From positions 62,001 through 126,000 of the forward strand of contig CALDZK010000001.1 of assembly GCA_937944145.1 (NCBI GenBank): DNA of 64,000 bases. Reading direction: 5' to 3'. Below are positions 62,895 through 64,000 of the stretch, piece after piece; the first letter of the stretch is position 1; each line of letters starts with the position of its first letter. The notes under the pieces are model-generated. The model saw nothing but the letters and a program-made list of their open reading frames with translations, did no database searches and was not told the DNA's origin. This stretch comes from an uncultured Candidatus Altimarinota bacterium (lineage in GTDB: Bacteria; Patescibacteriota; Gracilibacteria; BD1-5; UBA6164). Both the position numbers and the translations under genes were made by a program.

Positions 62895-64000
62895 TTAATC
62901 CTTCACCAATCTCCCCTCAAATGCCTCCTTTAGCAAACTCTGTTTCATCTCCTTCAGTCCGTCTATCTTCTCTTTATATAACTCTCTCAACTCTTTATTC
63001 TTCTCAAAGACTCTATCCAAATACTCCACGATTTCTTTTTGTTTTTCGAGTGGTGGGAAATAAGTGTGATATTCATCTAGAATAGTTTTATTTACTCAAG
63101 ATTGTCATGCTGCTCTTTGTGATTTAGAGATAATGTAGTTTTGAATAATAGGGTTTTGTAAAAACCAATATAAATAATCGCTAAAAATTTCATTATCATC
63201 AAATACTGATTTCATTAAAGCAACATTATACGCTCATTCGATTCATCTTAAAATTTGAAAAATAGGTGGTCAATATCTTCACACCATAATATCGCATTTT
63301 CCACAAAATTTCTTGGTTGATTTTTCGTCGACATAAACTAAAAATTTATCTGTTTTGTAATCTCTTATCTGAATTAATCGAACATAACCATCTTTTTTCT
63401 CATAAATAAATGTACTCTTAGGTGGTTGTGATCATCAAATAAATTTTACATAATCTGATAACCTTTCCTTTACTCATATTCATTGAAATGAAGAAAACAC
63501 TTGCTCCAACACACTCTTCTCCATCTCCTCAATCTCCTTCAAACTCTTCTCAGCAAGATCTATACTTGCATCAATCTTTTCAAAAGCACTATCAAGTTTT
63601 TGTACGATTGCTTTTTGGGTTGGGAGAGGTGGGAGTGGGATTTTTTGGTCATAAACATGATTTCTATTTATTCATGGTTTAACTCATTGAGCTAGGCTTG
63701 GTAAATTTAAAAATACAAGAGCATTGAAAATATAATCTAAATCTGCTTTTCATGAAGTAGTAACAAAATATGTGACATCTGATGCCCAAAATTTTCAGCT
63801 TACTCGAGTTAATGCTCATGCACTTCATTTTCTTCAAATAATTATACTTTCTCACTCAAACAAAAATTTATCTGAATTATACATAACTCCATTTGCTCAA
63901 TAGACTTGATATAATCAATTTTTATTTTTATCTTCTTTTAAAACTCACTTTCAGTAATTTAATACAATTATTTCTCAAAGTCTTTTTAGTGGGTATGGCA
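62895..64000 (-). CDS. hsdS: Type I restriction-modification specificity subunit HsdS (partial)
   Basis: The gene enters from the right edge and ends at TAA 62895-62897. Visible residues: a target-recognition domain (ESIIIGRKGSAGALTRVSGKFWASDVTYFV, GVKPGINRNHVYDQKIPLPPLPTQKAIVQKLD), a coiled-coil spacer, and a second TRD/spacer ending PPLEKQKEIVEYLDRVFEKNKELRELYKEKIDGLKEM. HsdS decides the DNA sequence recognised by the HsdMS/HsdMRS complex. Many Gly are TGA. Confidence 0.92.

Overview
The window reads as AT-rich chromosomal DNA of a Candidate Phyla Radiation bacterium that uses UGA as glycine (NCBI translation table 25), so Absconditabacteria (SR1) or Gracilibacteria. With the standard code almost every long gene is broken at TGA. 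With TGA read as Gly, full-length genes appear and TGA falls on near-invariant glycines: the RsmG SAM loop, the HtrA GNSGG serine loop, the Walker A loop of a giant helicase, the RecG GDVGTGKT loop and VIGLEIHV of GatB. Nearly all genes then end in TAA or TAG. Coordinates here come from that re-reading. The two exceptions are an acetyl/succinyl-transferase gene at 60027-61103 and a small membrane ORF near 6226. Shine-Dalgarno sequences are mostly absent, and several starts look like GTG, TTG or even ATT.

Layout. 1-9.2 kb: gatB start, hibernation factor, IMPACT-family protein, DUF2304-glycosyltransferase fusion, recG, a malate:quinone oxidoreductase-like flavoprotein, rsmG-tsaC. 9.3-14.8 kb: a five-gene minus-strand cluster of large unknown proteins, the first of which carries a lysozyme-like region and a cysteine-peptidase-like region. 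14.8-19.4 kb: rnr, glyoxalase pair gloA-gloB, yjjX, tRNA-Leu and a decayed tRNA-like copy. 19.4-26 kb: radA, htrA, greA, nusG, secE. 26-34 kb: a PcfJ-like protein with nine 60-bp tandem repeats, LemA-like protein, LPQTG surface protein, pilin-like protein, flippase, TPR protein. 34-53 kb: an unusual regulator, yvcK, galU, ABC-2 exporter, repair and detoxification enzymes, pyk, DUF2130 protein, recJ.

53-64 kb is an accessory, defence-like island: tRNA-Arg, a degraded ORF, a 1797-residue Upf1-like SF1 helicase with a fused DUF559/Vsr-like nuclease and a zinc ribbon, a convergent DUF1837 nuclease resembling HamA of Hachiman, a G+C-richer DapD-like gene that still obeys the standard code, and type I restriction-modification genes hsdM-hsdS running off the end. 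The helicase plus HamA-like pair is the best candidate for an undescribed system; the DapD-like gene is the clearest sign of recent transfer or of assembly mixing. All assignments come from reading the sequence by eye; no search was run.
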